Source: Plutella xylostella
Taxonomy: Eukaryota > Arthropoda > Insecta > Lepidoptera > Plutellidae
Direction of reading: 5' to 3'
DNA: 64,000 nt
Assembly: GCF_932276165.1 (NCBI RefSeq)
Contig: NC_064001.1
Location: 3,231,501 to 3,295,500 of the forward strand
The notes below the pieces were generated by a model, which saw only the letters and a program-made list of their open reading frames with translations, was not told the origin of the DNA and did not search any database. How positions within the stretch are numbered: the stretch's first letter is position 1; the number at the start of each line of letters is the position of its first letter. Both the position numbers and the translations under genes were made by a program. This document shows, piece after piece, positions 1 through 13,043 of the stretch.

Positions 1-111
1 AAAACGTAATCAGATAAAATAAAATGACCAGCATAACTTACCTATCATTACAGTTACAAAACAAAACATTATCATTACAATATAAAACTAAGCGTACATT
101 TTCATTAACAG

Positions 112-2014
112 GAGCAACTCTCGCTACCAAACTTTGACGTTTGGTGATGAGAGGTCGGTACGGAACTCAAACTTCGACGCTAACAAGGAAACCATCATCA
201 TCGCCCATGGCTGGATCAACAGTGGTAACTCGGAACCCAACCCTACCGTCAGAAAGGGTATGAATAAACTCCTTCTCTTGTTTTGTGTATCTCCATATTC
301 ACATTTATGTATTTCACCTATTTTCTACCAGTGGCCGCTACACGAATTCGGTATCGACGTCGATAATCTCGTTTGAAGTGCGTTTCACCAATCACTTCGG
401 CGTATTTCGTTTATCTACGTCGATAACGAACCCGTGTAGCGGCAGCAGAGTTTCCCTTGACCAGATTCAACAAAGCACGCCAATACCAAAGCACCTCAGA
501 TTTCTTCCATCATTTCAGAAACCGTTAACCCCTGTTCCTTAATAGAAGTTTCGCCCCACCAGCATTCCTAGACCAAAAGGACGTGAACGTGATCACGGTG
601 GACTGGCGCCGGCTGGCCCGGTCCGGCTACGTGACCGCCGCGTCCGGGGTCCCGGCTGTGGGCGAGGCCGTCGGGCACTTCGTCAACTGGCTCCACACGG
701 CTTTCGGGCTTCGCTACGAGAATGTGCATCTGATCGGGTTCTCGCTCGGAGCGCATCTCGTGGGCAACGCTGGTCGCGCCACGGGGGGACGGGTTGCTAG
801 AGTTACAGGTATTTTGACTTTAGAACTAAAACTTAAATTCCGAAGAACTCATAGATAAATGTAAGCGCTGAGATTCGAACCTGCAACTATATATGGCGTG
901 AGAAGCGCTTACCCTACTGGGCTACCATCGTTCGTCATTTATGTATAGTTCAAAATATATATTTTTACTGTGATAGACTCTGGACCTTAATTGCAATGCA
1001 GACATAAAGAAACAGATATCTTCATCTTCATTGACAGGTCTTGACCCTGCCGGCCCTCTATGGAACTACAACCGGAAGCGCCTGTCTGCAACTGACGGAG
1101 TCTACGTGGAGGCCATCCACACGGACGGAGGCTACACCATGGGCGGCCTCGGCATTGGCTCAGCCATAGCTCAAGTGGACTTCTTCCCCAACGGGGGAAT
1201 CTCCCAGCCAGGCTGCATGACGAATGTCTGCAACCACAACCACGCGTGGGCGCTGTTCGCTGCGACCGTCACTCACAATCATCTGCAAGGGAACCGGTGC
1301 TCTAATGGCCTGCAGATAACGTTGAACAACTGCCGCGGGGAACTGCTGAGCATGGGCAATTCTGACTTGAGGAAGACTGGGTAAGTTTACTATATTATAT
1401 CTTTAACAGCTTTTTAAAGACTGCGCTAGACTCGTACACAGCCGCATATTATGTAAATAATCAGTATTTGTGTATTTTCAAAACACATCATACCGTGTTC
1501 AACTCAAATCATTTCAGCGACGCTAAACCATCGGATACTAGTAAAAACGCAGTAGCTCGCGCAACAATGCACTATGAATCCCACAGTACCTACGGCATCA
1601 TTGCGCGTTTCTGATAGATATGCAGCCCTATGATATTTTTCCGCTGCCATTGCCAATTCAAGTTTTACTATCTGTATATATGTTATCGGAACATCAAATG
1701 CATTCTCTAGAATAACGAGTCCTTCAATATAAGGTTTCCAGCTCCTCATGGTTCAAACTTTACCGCTCCCCCCCTTCAAATATTTCCACCAAAATGAACC
1801 AATCCACCATCCGTGGAAGCGGGCACTTCACTCTGCAGGTGTACAGAAGTTTCGGGAACATTACCGAGCGAACTACTCACTAATTAAATGCTTTACTACT
1901 GAATTTGAAGCTGGTAAACAAACTTTTTTATACGTGGAATAATAAAAGTTGGCTCTTTGTTCCAGGAACCGAGGATCTTACAGGCTCGACACGAAACGGA
2001 GGTATCCCTACTGA
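112..2014 (+). CDS. Pancreatic-lipase-family enzyme, last four exons (5' end outside window)
   Basis: I read four exons, 112-257, 563-808, 1038-1380 and 1966-2014, giving about 260 residues and ending at TGA 2012-2014. All junctions are GT-AG and the phases match; choosing the acceptor at 561-562 restores the expected TVRK-AFLDQ reading. The product is a secreted triacylglycerol lipase or phospholipase A1-like enzyme of the alpha/beta-hydrolase fold. Visible family marks are AHGW (oxyanion region), DVNVITVDW, the nucleophile elbow GFSLGAHL (Ser), TGLDPAGP (catalytic Asp), and CNHNHAWALF, where the first His after Cys should complete the triad. The family is usually about 300-340 residues with a signal peptide, so roughly the first 70 residues lie upstream. 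Insect members act mostly in the midgut lumen or as storage-lipid or yolk-related lipases. Substrate cannot be read here. All three catalytic residues are present, so I expect an active enzyme. Confidence 0.9.
331..448. repeat. Foldback MITE in lipase intron 1
   Basis: The arms 334-374 and 404-443 are imperfect inverted repeats that begin GCCGCTACACG. The element lies wholly inside intron 1 of the lipase gene. A second member with similar ends is at 30986-31106. Neither contains a credible reading frame. Confidence 0.65.
818..932 (-). mobile_element. tRNA-derived SINE fragment in lipase intron 2
   Basis: Read on the minus strand, the head has an A-box-like TAGCCCAGTAGG and a B-box-like GGTTCGAATCT, followed by a short body containing GAGTTCTTCGG. 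The same body follows the B box of the SINE at 31401-31580. These are the internal RNA polymerase III promoter boxes inherited from a tRNA. The element is antisense to the lipase transcript and confined to its intron. Confidence 0.65.
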
Positions 2015-5000
2015 AAGAAACAGACCTTAGCCAAGCCAATGGATTGTTCTAAATAATGAAGAAAGGCTGATTTATTGATAAATATACAAAGACTGTTTAT
2101 TATAGAATTCATATTTTATTTAGAATGCCTATAGATATACTTAGATCAAAATAGTAGGCAGTAAACCTAAACCTTATATTGAGAAGAGGTATAACTCTCT
2201 GATATAAAAGTTTATACTGACAAAATGTGCGAATTCGTGCGTACCAAATCCTAAAAGTGGCGAAATTATTCCAATTTCAATCAATCAATTATTTTGGATT
2301 TTCGTCTATTTTAATGATATAATGCGGAAGAAAGATATTGACAATCAACCAAGGGCGAATACGGATTTAAAACGAATTTATCCGAATGCATAGTAGGTAC
2401 CTTCCTAAGTATAGGCGAAACACTCAATAGGCAGTGCGATGGAATCATCAAATTCAACCCCGCGAACCCTCTGTGGGAGGTGACATGAGTCAATATGTGT
2501 TGTTTATCTAGTTCAAGTATTGATCCCGTACTCATTGAATTTGAATTCATAGGCAGACACGTTTCCGTAGCAGCAATATAACGTTTAATTTATAATATAA
2601 AACTAACGTAGGTATGTAAGTTTAAGTTATCATGAAAATTGATAAATTAATTATTATACAATACAATCCTCTTTATTTGCACCAAAAAACAGAAACAATA
2701 CAAAATAATATTATACTTAGTGAACATTAAAAAACATAATAAAGATATTTTTATCCTTCGACTGTTATTTTGAATGACCCTTAGGTCCTGGGTTTGATCC
2801 CCTGCAGGTGCAGATTTTTGTTTTAATTTGCAAGCCTTTTTCGGATTTTAAAACTCTGTATTATTTTCAATATAACTAAATGACCTAATCAATGTTATGT
2901 ATGTAAAACGTGCAGGTTATAACTTTGGACAAGAGTTTCGCTCTTTGAATGAGAACGTCAATTAGTGGCTTGTCGATGTTGGCCCGTGGAGAGCCAACCA
3001 TCGGAAATAGTTACCAAACTTCCCGCAATACAGCGAGGGATCCGGTTATTTTGGTTCATAGAAATGGTTATCTAGGTATCGGCTGCAAAACGATCTATCA
3101 AGATTTGTTTTGTTGAATTATTATGGTAAATTGAGCTTGTTAATCCCTGGTTGGGTAGGCAGAGGCGCAATTAAGAAATGTTCACCAAAGAACAATGCGA
3201 CTGTGTTGAACACATAACACACTTTTGTACGTATAGTAAAGTTTTACATGAGTCCGTCATATAGAAAAACAGCTGAAATTCGTCCTTTTTAAAATGAAAA
3301 ATTATATCTTCGCAAAATAAAACAATTAAGTATATGTATACAACATTAAAAACAATACATTCATTCCAGTTTCAGGTAAAACGTGGCACGTTTCCTTTAT
3401 TTATTGCGTAACGCACTTAATTTCCCTCAGTGGAGAATTCAATTTCTCTTGTGTAATTACAAACGTTACCTTTTCGTTATGTTATAAGAATAAGTAATAA
3501 TGTATAGGGGTTTTCCTTATACATTTCCGAACGAAAAATATTTTCTTATTGTTCCGTGAATTCCATTGTTCCACTTTGTTGATTATTAACGAATGCAGTG
3601 ATACTTAACACTTAACATAGTTTTTATAAGAGTCACTGCACTACGTACTAATTATTTTATTATATAACATTTTTTGTTTATAATCTTTACAATCATATTT
3701 TATTTAATTAGGTACAAAAATGTCATATCTTAATTGATACCCAAATACCTATGTGTACAACTCGAGTAACAACCCGAGTAACAAATCAACCCGATCATTT
3801 ACCACATTTTTTAGTTATCGGATAAAAAATAATGATAAATTATCCTAGTACATACTAACTATGAACCAAGCACAGAAAAGCACTCCAGCGCTAAACGAAA
3901 TGAACAGCTGTAACCTCGAATAGTCTCCGCCGACGTTCCACTCGCTTCTAGAAGGATTGCAATCTACAACACAAATGTACACAACGTACTCAATTTGTGT
4001 AAAAACACTTGGCCCTAGGGCCCTACTCCCGCTTCACGAAATACGAAGTTCCAGGGAGCTGTTCTGATTAAGATATAGAAATTATAAATATGCATCTGAC
4101 CCACTGACAACAATAGGATAAAATAGAATTACATAAAAAGTTACTGTCCGGGTCCAGAGCGTCAAAAAAGGCACCAGCTCAGCATGTGCTGCAGGCAATG
4201 AGGACCACAGCAGCCATTTATAATAATTATTTCAAGCTACATTCTAGGCGATTGTTATTATTGTTATGATTACAAAGGTGGTACCAGAGGCTGTAATACA
4301 CATACCACTTAGTAAGGTTGCTGAAAGCTACTTATTTCATAAATACAGCTTACCATGTTCATAATTATCGTCACATTAGTATAATAATTCCTTACGGGAT
4401 ATAATAATTCCTTACCTTAATAATTGTTATTGAAAATAAAACTATTCTCATTCTTCTTATTTGCAAAAGCTAGAGTGCCCCCTCCTGCTCCGTCGCTGGA
4501 ACTCTCGTGCATTCTGCAGCCGAGTGGAGCGCCGTTCAAGATACAAAAGTGTCCTTCATTAAGATTCAGATTTTGTGTTATTAAATTTCGCGTCTGCCAT
4601 AAGTTAACGAACACGGATTGGAAGTATTGCGCTGTCTCTGTTGCTCAGTTTAAGAAATATGAAGTAAACAGATTTATACTCGTAAGTAGTAAATCTTTGA
4701 ATTACATTGAAATTTTTCAATTGCAATTTCGTCAAGGGCCTCTCATAATTATACAATTAATTGTACTATGAAACTGTCTGTATAGTTAGTTATTACTAAC
4801 AAACTGTCGACACCAAATGAGCCCAATTTCTGTTCAAACATTTTATTAAAATTTGATCAAATTATTTACGTTTTTAGTTGACATATTCTGTGATGCGCTG
4901 TTTCCGGTATTTCAATATTGCAGAAGCTTGCAGAAGTCTTATCCGTTTAGGAGTAATTTGGTGATATTGTCACTGGAACTTTTTCATTGCTCGTGAGTGT

Positions 5001-6321
5001 ATAATTACGAATACATCTTAGGTAAGTATATCTACACGAAAATAAACTAACATCTAGGTAGCAAACTTTTGTAGGAATTTACGTAAAATCTTCCGTGGCG
5101 CAGTTTGCTTTGAGACGTAAACTTGTGCATTTGGTAGTGCGATCGCAGCAAGTTGGTCCCCGAACTCTGATCTAGTTCCCCGTGGCCCGCGCAGTGGCCA
5201 CGGAAAGAGTTTCAGCAAGAAGTTGTTGTTTAATGTTGTTAACGGGGTTTGATGAACTTGGGAGGTAGTTGTTGTAGGTTTGTACGATTACTTACAAAGG
5301 GTAGCCGAGTGACGTACGCACACTGGGATATTTTCTTCCTGACTTTTTTCCAAACTAGGACAGCAAGCTAGTAATATTTTAAAAACGGTACTGAATGTAT
5401 GTTTTGCAGAACTTATTTTTAATTATAAAATCTCTCAGACAAAAGTAAGCTAGATTTTTGGTAGAATATAAGCACGTAGAAAATAAAACTAAACTGATTA
5501 GTTATTGCAAATGAATGAATTTCAAATATTTTTAGCCAAAACTTCAGACGTTTTTTTTCAGTAGGTAGGTATATATAAATTCCACTTTTAATAACAAGAT
5601 AAGTAACTCATTCCCCAGTCCGCCACAACGGCTCTATCCTTTTGCTCTTCACAAACTCACGGCAAGCTGAGTATTAAGACGCGAAATGCACCCATAAATC
5701 TTGAAAACCACAAACTTAAAGTTCAAACACGACTTTTATACCTTCTCAAATTACTGAAGGAAGACCGAGCAATATGTACTAGGGAATGATGTATGGGGGA
5801 AAGTTTTGGCAGAAAAAAAAGAAACGTTACAGTTTTCTCGTGGCAACGTGGAGTTATCGGTGGAAGCTGAACAGTATGGTCGCTACCGAGGTTAGTGGAG
5901 TCAATTAGTATCAGTGATATTAGGTAATGGCAAAAGGTTAATTTTATTTCTATAAACGGCATCGCATGCTTGCGAACTTTGTAAACGTTGAAAGATTTGC
6001 TCATTTTTACTTTAGATGGTTACGATGCAAAATACAGAATCAAAATCGAAGTACAGCGGGATTATGTGTATAATAAACATTTATATAAGCATATATTTGA
6101 TTAATCCAGCTAAATCTGAACCACGTCCTTAATGTCACTAAATTTCAAATACAAGGAACTAAATATCGCGACTAAACAAATCCGAGTCGATAGATAAAAG
6201 TCAGGATTCATGCATTCTCCATAATTACGTTTCACGTGTGACAATGCGTGTGCGTGTGTGTGTATGTGGGTGGGTGTGTATGTGTACAGAGTATCTTTAC
6301 AGATTAGGGGTTACAAAATTT
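2015..6321. other. Intergenic stretch, no gene seen
   Basis: AT-rich DNA after the lipase stop codon. I see no exact AATAAA close to the stop. Small landmarks are a decayed tRNA-like B box (GGGTTTGATCCCC) near 2790-2803, a decayed MITE end near 4965-5003 related to the element at 60620-60716, and a perfect 8-bp-stem hairpin CCGTGGCC/GGCCACGG at 5181-5204. Open frames here, such as 4424-4771, have no recognisable domain and low-complexity composition. Confidence 0.5.
6238..6290. repeat. GT-rich simple repeat
   Basis: An imperfect TG/GTGTGT-rich tract just upstream of a half MITE copy. Confidence 0.6.
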
Positions 6322-6472
6322 TTCATAGTAAAAAGTCACGTGACCAACAAAGTTTCTATGGAAAATGTTTTTTTTTTCGCGAATTTTGAAATTCCGATTT
6401 CAGTTTCGGGCTTAGATATACCATGCTGCACATGTAGGTTTCGGCTTAGTATACCCTCTTTGTAACACCCTG
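6322..6472. repeat. Half copy of the CAGGGTGTTGCAAAAA foldback MITE
   Basis: The loop and right arm match the complete element at 24149-24365, for example TTTCGGGCTTAGATATACCA and the end TTGTAACACCCTGTAT. The left arm is missing, so this copy cannot fold. Confidence 0.7.
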
Positions 6473-9428
6473 TATATTCAACAGCACAGTGCTACAAACT
6501 AAGCTCAGCTCACTGCCCGGACTTCACCTCAATGGGATGTTCCCGAGATTTATTCCGCAAATCTTGAGAATATTACGGCTCTGGACATGATATACGACGC
6601 ACCTGCAAGGTGACGCGCGGTGCGTGGGAAATGAAACGTGCCGCGACGCGTATTGCGAAGTGTGAACGTAGCCTTATACTTATAAGTGAAGGGCTAGCAT
6701 GGGGCGTAAGACGCGACAAGACGTGATGAATGTTTTCCGTCGCACTCGCTGTCGATGCCGCGAGGTAAATCTTTGGTCACGTTTTGCGCCCAATTCTAGG
6801 CCTTCTTAAACTAGATAGGAAAGTGGCAAAATTATTAAAATGCAGACCGCAGGACTTTCAATGCATGTATTGTATCATGTTGTGCAACTCAAGAAGTGCG
6901 TGCGTTTGATCATTGAAGCCAATGAAGCTATGTCTTGCATAGATGCCACAGAATGTCTCCCCGAATTCATAGAGCTTTTTGTCACATAGGTTTACATAAC
7001 GTTGTGATATACAAAATTTTTACTTTTTGACGGACACAAAGAATCTACAGGAGGTGTTTCGAAGTCATTTCTAAACGTGTCTACGACTTTGGGGGTAAGT
7101 CTTTATTAATAGGAACATTGAATTAAAGTAAAGGAAATAAAAGAAAAATGGTTTATATTTTTTCCAAAGGTCTCAAAGCAATAATCTTCAGACCCCGACC
7201 CAAACGCATATTTATAGCGTTCACAAACTGATTCATTTCCATAACTAGCGCGGCTTATCTCGGCACGTACCACGTCGTTTGTTGCCGACCCTACAATAAC
7301 CATCTACTGCAGTATTCTAGATGGACCAGCGTTACTTAGGTTAATAATTAAATGAAGTCAGAACAGCGATAACGTAGCTGGGTCCACATTAAAATTTGTA
7401 TCATTGCTTAGTTTGCTTAGATTAAAAATGTACCAACAACGAGGTGTGTCACATACACAAAGAAAAAACGTCAAACGGTTTTAACTTCAACCTAATGATA
7501 ACTAAGCTCTATGGTAGAAGCGCGGTGTTATTAGTCCAGAAGTTTATTTTGCACTGACACTCCGATCTATCTTGCTACTTGTATCTTATAAGTAGCGTGG
7601 CATTTCAAGATATAGGTACCTACCTAATTAGTTTCACGCAAAATCTAGCTTCCAAGTAGCGTCACAGAATTAAGCCGCAGATTCTAGATAATGATCTGTA
7701 TCACATGAATATTGGACAATATGGCATTAAGTCTCGGTGCCGCCTGTTTATGGATGACAATTGACTTATTGTTATGAGATGGATATCATTTTATGGCCGA
7801 TATAATCCCCCGTTATGATATTGTAATATAATGGTAGCTCTTTTATAGTTATTTTATTCATAATAAGGTAATGATTAATGTAATAACTACTAGGTAATTT
7901 CTCGTTATTAAATATGTTATGTAGTTAGTAAAAACATATTAAATTACAAACTATGGGCATCCCAACTTTTTTAAAACAGAAATTCAATGGTCTTTCCATT
8001 TAGGTACATGTGTGACATCATCATCACTATTGATGATAAGGATAAAGCATGTGCGAATATGCATCCCGTGATACCTACACTAATAAAGTCGTGCCTTCAA
8101 CAATAATAATTAATATGAACTTTTTGTATGAATGGAGTAAATTCATATATAATATATGTATGAATTAATGCTGTCGAATAAGTAGAAAAAGTTCATGCTT
8201 ATTTTATAATTCACAACATTTCACCCTAAATCAAACGGACAAATTGCCAAGGAAAGCGACAGACACTGTTTAAACAGAGTTAAAGTACACAAGGAACTCA
8301 CATTAGAGAAGTTGCAGGGGACAAATACCTCGTTAGGTCTCTTTCACACAATTAAGGATAGTTTGAGAAAGTTGCACTTACCTAGTTGGGGCGATTCGTC
8401 CTAGCAAATCGCTGTGTTGCTAGAGTTAGTGTTTGGAGTAAACAGTGTTTAGTGCTGTTAGTTATTCAGAATTTCATTGAAGACTCACTCGCTTAATGAA
8501 ATGAATATCAACATAATTGTATGAAAAAACATCTGACAATCAAATTGAATGATGAGATGAAAAAGGCGAAGATTTTTTAAATACCTGATCCTCTAGCCAA
8601 AGTAGATAGAATAGCGCTCTCAAAATATATAGTATAAGTACATAGATAGAATATCTATAGTACCAAACTTAGTTTGTTGTAATTGTAAACTAGAGCGACC
8701 CCTTGCCTATATTTCTTATAAAACATGGCAAAACTCTTCAACGCTACTTTCATGTCGCACTCTCCATAACCGCGTAGTTTCAACTACCACCAGCCTCCAT
8801 ATATTAAGATGCTTCATAATTCACAAGTACATACGTCACCTACTCATAACACGTTGGCAGGCGCAATCTTTACGACGCTGCATATTTTACTCGCTCAAAA
8901 GTGAGTGGTTAATTATTCATCGAGTAAGCTGCGAGCTGCGTGGGAGGTTCCCTCATCCACATACTTCAGTGGAATGTTCACGAAAAAGGATTTGGGAAGT
9001 GTGCTTTAGCGGCGCTCTAGGTTTTAAGCGATGTGGTAATCTGCGTAACTTGGTTTCTTAGCCTTGTGCCAAGAAAAAAGAAATTTTTCATTAGTCTTGA
9101 ATTTTTTTATGCAGTAGAGATTATGATGATTAATAATATACTAAATTTTGTGGTAGGTATAATGTGAAACAAACATTACACAAAATTAAACTGGCCGGAA
9201 ATAAACTTCCAATCCGTGCAATTTTTTTTTTAAATAAGCCACTGTCACTGCAGAGACAGCATTGAAACGCCCATTGAGAGTTTAATCCTCAAACGTTTGC
9301 GTTCCCACTCACGCACACTCTTTGTTCTTCGAAAAGCCTCACGGAAAAGTTTGCGTTCCTTTCACGCAGATTTCATTAGTTAGATTTTTTATTCGGAGGC
9401 TAAAACGGAATGAAAACGTCGCGTCACA
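6473..9428. other. Intergenic stretch with one MITE, no gene seen
   Basis: Mostly AT-rich sequence without coding signal. A CpG-richer patch at about 6590-6790 contains the phrase GTGTGAACGTAGCC, which resembles 16860-16930. No splice-supported exons found. Confidence 0.45.
7420..7580. repeat. MITE of the GCACTGACACTCC family
   Basis: It ends with GCACTGACACTCCGATCT and contains TTCAACCTAATGA and TGGTAGAAGCG. The same order of pieces recurs at 19277-19473, and parts occur in each arm of the palindrome at 21206-23232. Left boundary approximate. Confidence 0.5.
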
Positions 9429-9564
9429 GGAGGTCACTCTATATATAAAAACGAAGTTGCAAAGAGCTGATATGCGAGCCCTGACACTATCTCGTTGTAT
9501 TAAGCGTGCCGATTGCACGACAGCTCTCGTTCTTCCGTATTTCATCAGTATAGAGTAACCCCCC
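9429..9564. repeat. MITE with GGGGGTCACTCTATA ends, no SINE insert
   Basis: Short terminal inverted repeats: left GGAGGTCACTCTATA, right TATAGAGTAACCCCCC. The interior carries TCTCGTTGTATTAAGCGTG. It is the uninterrupted counterpart of the SINE-bearing copies at 12152-12559 and 13902-14198; the interior passes directly from GCGAGCC to TATCTCGTTG. Confidence 0.7.
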
Positions 9565-10875
9565 AGTACCGAGTAATGGCTGAAAGCTGTTATTCAAAAG
9601 CCTGCGAGCGTCGCTACCACCACCTACCTCATCGCTTAGGTAGGTATAGTGAGTGGAGTGATCGACAGAATCGACCATTTGAACGGTTTGAAGCATCAGT
9701 TAGCCCGTTTGCGGCAGTCCAGGGTTGTACAAATGCAGGGTTACCAAATATAAATCAAAATTTATGATATAAATTTTAATAATTATATTTTTTTCCGCAA
9801 AAAATTAAAGACAGTGAAATGCTGTGTAGTCCACCTTCAACGGACTTATATTTGATATAGGATCTTTACAGCTGTATACAGCTGTAGACTCAACATATCT
9901 TGGAAGAAGATTTCAATTAGTATCGACAGAGAAAGAAACATAACCGATCTATGAAATAAGTTACCGGGTCAGTGAAACATTATTAGTATTCAGTCAATCA
10001 AACTTTTCTAATTTTCGACTAGGCACAACGGGATGTCCTATAGCTGCATGTAGGAACTAAACTACGGCTGACCTTTTCTGTTCGTATAATGACAAAAAAG
10101 GGCAGCGTGTATTAATATAGTTTAGGTTGTAGGTTGTTGTTTGTGTGCAACGCGTTGATAAAAAGATTCTCAGTAAAAAATGCTGTCTTTTTCTCTCTTT
10201 GTGTTATATTTGAGTGAAGGCGAAGACATCACTAGCTGGCAGTATGAACAAATATGCCGAAGTGTTCTCGAATATAAATGAGAGCCGCGATGCAATTTCA
10301 CGGAGTGATGTGGCGTTTTGAGCAAGCGGTGAACTTTGAGGAATTTTTCATTTTAAAATTATTGTTTACTTAGTTTTGCGCTATAACGAAATTTTGTGTG
10401 TTTGTTAAGAAATAGAGCGTCTTTTCTCGCTTGACAGTTATAAGTTAGAGACTGAAGTTGATTACGAAACCCTGAAAGAAACACTGATTTCGTTGGAAAT
10501 GTTAGGACAATATACCATATAACAGCTTTTCTACAATAGCTTCATCCTTTGTCTTGGTTTTAGTTTACTTAATAAATTTTAAAATGAAATATACTTATTA
10601 TTTATATAATAATTATTCTTAGTAAGTATTATAGCAATCATTTATATTTAGTAATTAATATAAGAAACAGTAAAATGTTAGTACGAGTAAGTAACCTAGT
10701 TGTTTAAGCAAATATCTTGCTAAGCTGCCATTCATAATTCCCGCCGTCAGCCGACGCTGTAAAGCTGTAGGCGGTTCCAACGAGGCAGAAGGTGAGAAGT
10801 AAACAAAAATAAACAGATGAGATTTTCAGTTTTCCGCCCGATTCTACTAAGAGTAGACTTAAAACAACATATTTA
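9565..10875. other. Intergenic stretch, nothing identified
   Basis: AT-rich sequence with no domain-bearing frame, tRNA-like box or long repeat that I could recognise. Confidence 0.4.
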
Positions 10876-11160
10876 TATACTCGAGTCGTGATCGTATTTA
10901 AATGATTGTAAACATCAAAGTGACAGTCAGGTGTTGAGAAATGTAAAAGATAAACTTCAAATAGAACTATCATTGATTTAGTGTCCTCTTTGATTTGGCG
11001 GCATTACAATGTTTGCAATTTATGACTTTGAGTCTTTTAAGGTGCTCATTCTCTGAATAATTAAATAACTCAAATATTATAATGACAGAATAACTGCACC
11101 TTGAAAAACCTTTTTTATTTTTGTTTACAATCATTTAAATACGATCACGACTCGAGTATA
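10876..11160. mobile_element. Non-autonomous DNA element with perfect 38-bp terminal inverted repeats
   Basis: Positions 10876-10913 and 11123-11160 are exact inverted complements, starting TATACTCGAGTCGTGATCG. The 209-bp interior has no coding frame. The perfect arms suggest recent activity or conservation. No clear target-site duplication is visible beyond TA-rich flanks, so the superfamily is undetermined. Confidence 0.75.
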
Positions 11161-11205
11161 GTAAAGTGCTATCCTAACGAATGACGTATCAAGTCTTATA
11201 CTCGT

Positions 11206-11352
11206 AAAGGCCTCTACACACCAAAGCCGCTGACCCGGCGGCTCAGGCCGCCGGCTCAACCCGCCGGCCTCATTTTGTACTATGTTAACCCGCCGGCACT
11301 AGGCCGCCGGGCTATGCCGCCGGGTCAGCGGCTTTGGTGTGTAGAGGCCTTT
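11206..11352. repeat. GC-rich palindromic element
   Basis: Arms 11206-11241 and 11317-11352 are exact inverted repeats (AAAGGCCTCTACACACCAAA outward). The centre repeats GCCGCCGG-type motifs in both orientations. It is far more GC-rich than its surroundings and lies 46 bp after the 38-bp-TIR element. Confidence 0.75.
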
Positions 11353-12151
11353 ATATACCTATGCAATCTGCGACTGTAACAAAATCTTACTTCATCACCG
11401 TCATTCTAAACATCTTTTGGCGAAAAACGTTAATGATAGTTAATGTTAGGTTTAATGTTAGTTGTTGAAGGTAAAATATTTGTCTTATGATTGAAGTGAA
11501 TTTTTTTCACAAAATTTTCGACTAAAATCCTGTACCTATGGACTATGGACCCTTTTAGAGAACACAATGGTTTCCATCTTGAGGAAATTAATGTTCAGAT
11601 AGCAGAACAGAGCTATAGCAAAAAGGCGCGAGATACAAAGTGCCTACTATTTATAAAGCAGTTTTATTTATTTATTGTGTCATTTCTTAAGGGATTATTT
11701 ACACAGAGGTGATATGTCAGAGTCAGATGAGTTATTCAAGATTTGTGTAAATCTTTTATTATATTTATGCTGTTAGTCTTGATTGCTAAGTATAGATATT
11801 CTGGCGTTTTTAGTTAGCGACAAATGGCATCAACTAATTCAAAATAAGAGCTCACTTTAAAAGTGAGCCGTTATTTGTCTCGACGTAGTATCTTTTGCAC
11901 TCCATCGAATCCGCATTGTCTATAAAAGTATAATGCCGTCCAAAATGTTCTTATTATTAAGTACTTTAAATTTCCGAGTGTCAAATTGAAAACAAGTTAA
12001 AGTCAAAGCAACGCGCCTCTAATAGTTTCGCTCCAATTTCCCCGATCAGATAGGCCGCGCTCATATTTCTTCCCATGACGAATGTAGCGCATTTGTCGGA
12101 TCACAGGTGCTCCCCGCCATATATCAGCAGTAGGGTGACAGACGCGGAATA
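11353..12151. other. Intergenic stretch, nothing identified
   Basis: No coding frame or repeat recognised. The last 150 bases are somewhat richer in CpG. Confidence 0.4.
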
Positions 12152-12559
12152 GGAGGGTCACTCTAAGACGAAAAACTTAGTTTCCGAACGCGACTGCGCG
12201 AGCCACTATAGACGGCTGAATGGTGTAGTGGTTAGTGACCCTTACTGCTATGCCGAAGGTCCCGGGGTCGATTCCCGGCTGGGGCACATATTTGTTTAAA
12301 GACACATATTTGTACTCGGGTATTGGGTGTTGGTATTTATATTAAGTATGTATATCTATCTATGTATTTGTGTAGATATATCAGCTGTCCGACACCCATA
12401 ACACAGGTTCTGCCTAGCTTGGGGTCGGATGGCCGTGTGTGAGATGTCCCCACATATTTATTTTTATTTATTACTATTTATTCTGTCTCGTTGTATTAAA
12501 CGTGCCGATTGCACACAAGTTCTCGTTCGTTCGTTTTTCGCCAGTATAGAGAGACCCTC
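12152..12559. mobile_element. MITE carrying an inserted SINE (composite copy A)
   Basis: The outer ends GGAGGGTCACTC and GAGACCCTC are those of the MITE at 9429-9564. The MITE interior is split after GCGAGCCACTATA by a SINE and resumes at CTGTCTCGTTGTATTAAACG. Copy B at 13902-14198 has the same structure. Confidence 0.75.
12211..12475 (+). mobile_element. tRNA-derived SINE, near full length
   Basis: The tRNA-like head has TGGTGTAGTGGTTAGTGACC (A-box region) and a B box GGTCGATTCC. The body contains ATATCAGCTGTCCGACACCC and GATGTCCCCACATA, then an AT-rich tail. Same family as 47644-47909 (better preserved), 13964-14122 (5' truncated) and 54014-54160 (diverged). Confidence 0.8.
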
Positions 12560-13043
12560 TATTCCCGGGTTTTCAGTTTTGTTGGGCAACCACTGCAGAC
12601 TCAGTACTGGAGGAAATGCTGACATATTGTGCTTTGCGTTTGATCACGACTAGATTTGATGTTGAGCCAAATAAACTGTGGCATGAAGTTTGTGTACTCG
12701 CAGATCGATTGCGATTTTGTTTTTAATGTCTTTGATCCTTTAATTAAGGGTGCACAAGAGTCTGCGTTATTGGATGCTTTAAATATGTGGCGGCGAACTG
12801 GGACCCTTTAATTTGCTTGATGTTCTTACCTAGATTGTCAAATTACTCTATAATATTTTTTTATAAAATAAACGTGTACCGTATTAATTGTTCATGAAAA
12901 AATATGTGAATATAATATTAACTTTGTCTGAAAATACAAAGTTACTTAATAACTTATGAGCACAATATGTCATTCCAAGTATTTTGAAAGCAAGACGAAG
13001 CTCACACGCAGCCAATACCTGGAAACAATTAATTTTATAAACA
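12560..13043. other. Intergenic stretch, nothing identified
   Basis: AT-rich spacer between the composite MITE and a LINE tail. No coding signal. Confidence 0.4.

Noticed and set aside
258..545. Acceptor at 544-545 for lipase exon 2
   Set aside because: It gives the wrong phase. The acceptor at 561-562 restores both the frame and the family-typical sequence.
4424..4771. 115-codon + strand frame
   Set aside because: Low complexity, no domain; the opposite strand is open as well.
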